Positions 62,104-64,000 of a stretch of 64,000 nucleotides of DNA are shown here, piece after piece. How positions within the stretch are numbered: the first letter of the stretch is position 1; every line of letters begins with the position of its first letter. The stretch lies in assembly GCF_025421775.1 (NCBI RefSeq), contig NZ_JAOEFX010000009.1, positions 62,001 through 126,000 of the forward strand, read 5' to 3'. Origin of the DNA: Paenarthrobacter aurescens. GTDB taxonomy: Bacteria > Actinomycetota > Actinomycetes > Actinomycetales > Micrococcaceae. The notes under the pieces are model-generated. The model had not been told where the DNA came from, did no database searches, and saw only the letters and a list, made by a program, of their open reading frames with translations. A program made the position numbers and the translations under genes.

Positions 62104-63405
62104 CAGTACCACCTCGGTCTCATACGCCTGCGAGGACTTCATCGATCCCCGGAACCAGCACACAGCATGAACCGACGCATCGCCGGGCACCACCATGGGC
62201 CGGAGGTTGTCTACCCCAGAGCCTTCGGTGACGGCTTCCCACGTCCAGCTCGCGCCGGCGTCGGAAGTTACACCGCGGTAGATCTCGTAGTGCGCGGTAG
62301 CAGCAGCCGTCCGTGGATCTATCGGCGTGGAGATGTACACCAGGTCCAGGTTGTTGGGATCCACGGCACCCAGTCCGGTGTAGTCCTGCTCGTGCGGCAG
62401 TAAGCCAGGACCGGCGACGGCCAGCGGATGCAGCTTCCAGCCCACGCCATCAAAGCGGCCGTACAGCAGGCGGTGATCGTCGACGTCGAGCACTTGCTCC
62501 CGCTGCAGCGGACCGTTCACGTCGTTGGCCCGGCAGGTGACGATCGCGGCAAGTTCCTTGCCCTGCCGGCGAAGGTCAGTAGTCCAGCCATGGGTGAGGG
62601 TGTCGCCGTCGAGCGTCATCCCGGCCTCGAAAACTGTGGTGAGGGTCGTCTGGTTGATGCCGGCTGATCCGATGACGGGTTTGCTGGCCACGTTTCCTTC
62701 GGAGTCGTGGAGCGCATCGCCTTGAATGAAGCCGTGGTAGACGCTGTTGTTGAAGTCGCGCGGGTGGTGGTCCGTGGTGATGAGGTCGATGCGGTCTGTC
62801 CCGTTGCTGACATACCGGGTGTATCCGTTGACGTAACCGATCTTTGGGCGGGTGAAGAGCTTCCCCCCGTAGCTCCACGTGCTTCCATCGTCGTCGGAGA
62901 TCATTAGCGTGGGGTCGTCATTGATGGCGCGGACAAAGTTGTAGGCCCGGCCCTCCACACTCAAGTGGTGCAGGTTGGAGTACGTGGCACCGCGGCCGTT
63001 TGCCAGTTCAGTCCAGTCGAACTGTTGCTCGGGCTCCCACTCTGAAGCGTCGTGTGGCCGTACCGATACACGCCAGCGCGAGAAGTTGTCCGTCTTGTGC
63101 TTGGCGTACATGGCCAGGTATCGCCCGTCCGGCCGGATCAGGAGAGCCGGAGCGTTGTGGTCGTCCGCCTCCAGGTGCTCGTGGAGGACGTGAACTTGTC
63201 GCTCGCCAGTGGCCAAGTCCAGCACCGCGAGCTCGATGTTGCCTCCACGATCCGGCCCTCCCGAACCCTCTGGTGAAGCGACCGAACCGACCAGGATTGA
63301 GTTGTTGGCAGGATCGATCAGTGCCCGTTCATCCTGGAACCAACACCAGGCGCCGTTGTTGTTGAGGACCAGTGGCTCTTGCGGGGACGGGACGTCGGTG
63401 ACCAT
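62086..63405 (-). CDS. BNR-4 repeat-containing protein
   Basis: A 439-residue sialidase-like propeller with no signal peptide. WCWFQDERALIDPANNSILVGSV, HNAPALLIRPDGRYLAMYAKHK, SDDDGSTW and TSDAGASWTWEAV show the Asp-box pattern. Such proteins accompany polysaccharide lyases and glycosidases; whether it is an enzyme is unknown. The last codons (RRSDS, stop) are encoded by the palindrome arm. Confidence 0.85.
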   Translation of the reverse strand: MVTDVPSPQEPLVLNNNGAWCWFQDERALIDPANNSILVGSVASPEGSGGPDRGGNIELAVLDLATGERQVHVLHEHLEADDHNAPALLIRPDGRYLAMYAKHKTDNFSRWRVSVRPHDASEWEPEQQFDWTELANGRGATYSNLHHLSVEGRAYNFVRAINDDPTLMISDDDGSTWSYGGKLFTRPKIGYVNGYTRYVSNGTDRIDLITTDHHPRDFNNSVYHGFIQGDALHDSEGNVASKPVIGSAGINQTTLTTVFEAGMTLDGDTLTHGWTTDLRRQGKELAAIVTCRANDVNGPLQREQVLDVDDHRLLYGRFDGVGWKLHPLAVAGPGLLPHEQDYTGLGAVDPNNLDLVYISTPIDPRTAAATAHYEIYRGVTSDAGASWTWEAVTEGSGVDNLRPMVVPGDASVHAVCWFRGSMKSSQAYETEVVLRRSDS

Positions 63406-63602
63406 GGGAATCCTTTGCGGCTTTGCATCGTTTCAAAAATCATCCTATGCGCCGGACTGGCTCCCCGCACCCGCCTCGGGCAACAATCGTGAAGGTTACC
63501 TGCCACTTCGGCGGAGAGATGTTCCCCTTCGGAAGAACTTAGGTGGCGAGCTCCTTTACACGGAGCCTTAGGCGACAGCGGGTGGGGGACTAGTCTAGGC
63601 GC

Positions 63603-64000
63603 ATGACGACACGAGCCAATGAACTCACTGCCCTGGTTACCGGGGCCACTGCCGGGCTCGGTGCGGAGTTCGCGCGTCAACTGGCCGAAGCCGGGCACCA
63701 CCTGGTCCTGGTGGCGCGCGACGAACAGCGCCTGAGGGAAAAAGCCGAGGAACTTGAACGCGACTTCAGCATTTCCGCGGAGGTTTTATCTGCGGACTTG
63801 ACCGCCGACGTCGGGGTTGCTGTTGTGGCGGACCGTTTGCGGGATGCGGCCCGTCCGGTGGATGTCCTGGTCAACAACGCCGGCATTGGACTTCTAAAGT
63901 CCTTTGAAAGGAACCACCTGGACGAGGAGCGGCGACATCTGCGTCTCCACGTGGAAACGCCAATGGAGCTGTGCCACGCGGCTCTTGAAGTCATGCTGGC
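63603..64000 (+). CDS. short-chain dehydrogenase (3' end outside window)
   Basis: The first 132 codons of an SDR. Cofactor motif TGATAGLGAEFARQLAEAG and NNAGIGLL are clear; the catalytic Ser/Tyr/Lys lie beyond the window. Resembles the YdfG/DltE-type SDRs. The 197 bp before it hold no recognisable element. Confidence 0.88.
   Translation, partial: MTTRANELTALVTGATAGLGAEFARQLAEAGHHLVLVARDEQRLREKAEELERDFSISAEVLSADLTADVGVAVVADRLRDAARPVDVLVNNAGIGLLKSFERNHLDEERRHLRLHVETPMELCHAALEVML

Noticed and set aside
63406-63602. Gap before the last SDR gene searched for a palindrome of the dispersed family
   Set aside because: Only short partial matches (such as CACTTCGGCG) occur; no paired arms.

Overview
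The window is about 64 kb of high-GC actinobacterial chromosome. Gene content, C/G-ending codon use, a class E (LAxTG) cell-wall sorting signal, a DtxR-type iron box ahead of a desferrioxamine operon, and carbohydrate ABC importers without their own ATPase point to a soil member of the Micrococcaceae close to Arthrobacter/Paenarthrobacter. I see no rRNA, tRNA, CRISPR array, transposase or prophage.

Layout, left to right. (1) 1-5746: 3' part of a urease operon, ureC(partial)-E-F-G-D plus a NiCoT nickel permease, with two related long palindromes between genes. (2) 5743-9082: a serine hydrolase, an ECF sigma factor with a Thr/Pro-rich membrane partner, and two small coupled genes. (3) 9157-14950: a leftward operon of three aldo/keto reductases, a nucleotide-sugar epimerase-like protein and a beta-propeller lactonase, opposite an XRE/MmyB-type regulator. 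(4) 15011-16729: dodecin, an SDR and a universal stress protein. (5) 16800-27310: a pectin/hemicellulose locus with two pectate lyases (one fused to a complete pectin methylesterase, the other to a truncated one), a CUT1 ABC importer, a DUF6807 protein, a GH43 glycosidase and a LacI regulator. (6) 27377-36776: a leftward six-gene operon with a divergent AraC regulator. It encodes an SDR, a StyA1-type and a StyA2B-type flavin monooxygenase, an FAD oxidoreductase, an isatin-hydrolase-like cyclase-family protein and a TPP-dependent decarboxylase-like enzyme. I read it as an indole-to-anthranilate route through isatin. A 52-codon gene, easily overlooked, sits behind a second copy of the same promoter module. 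(7) 36777-43377: a GntR regulator, an alpha/beta hydrolase and a four-carbon acid sugar operon (DUF1537 kinase, LtnD-type dehydrogenase, GntP permease, class II aldolase). (8) 43417-49792: a DUF1304 protein, a VOC protein, a double-length Lrp regulator, an MFS exporter, an M20 amidohydrolase, an acyltransferase-3 protein and a GNAT-like protein. (9) 49796-56416: a DUF11-centred surface locus. Its key members are a single protein joining sigma factor, zinc-finger anti-sigma domain, membrane helix and extracellular domain, and a sortase-anchored protein with five 118-residue tandem repeats. (10) 56635-62032: desABCD-like siderophore operon behind two overlapping iron boxes. (11) 62086-64000: a BNR-repeat protein and the start of an SDR gene.

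Many transcription units end in long, nearly perfect inverted repeats without a T-tract. Several share a common core and some supply the stop codon of the gene they follow. The most promising material is the putative indole/isatin operon with its duplicated AraC promoter, the membrane-tethered sigma factor with its DUF11 neighbours, and the intergenic palindrome family.
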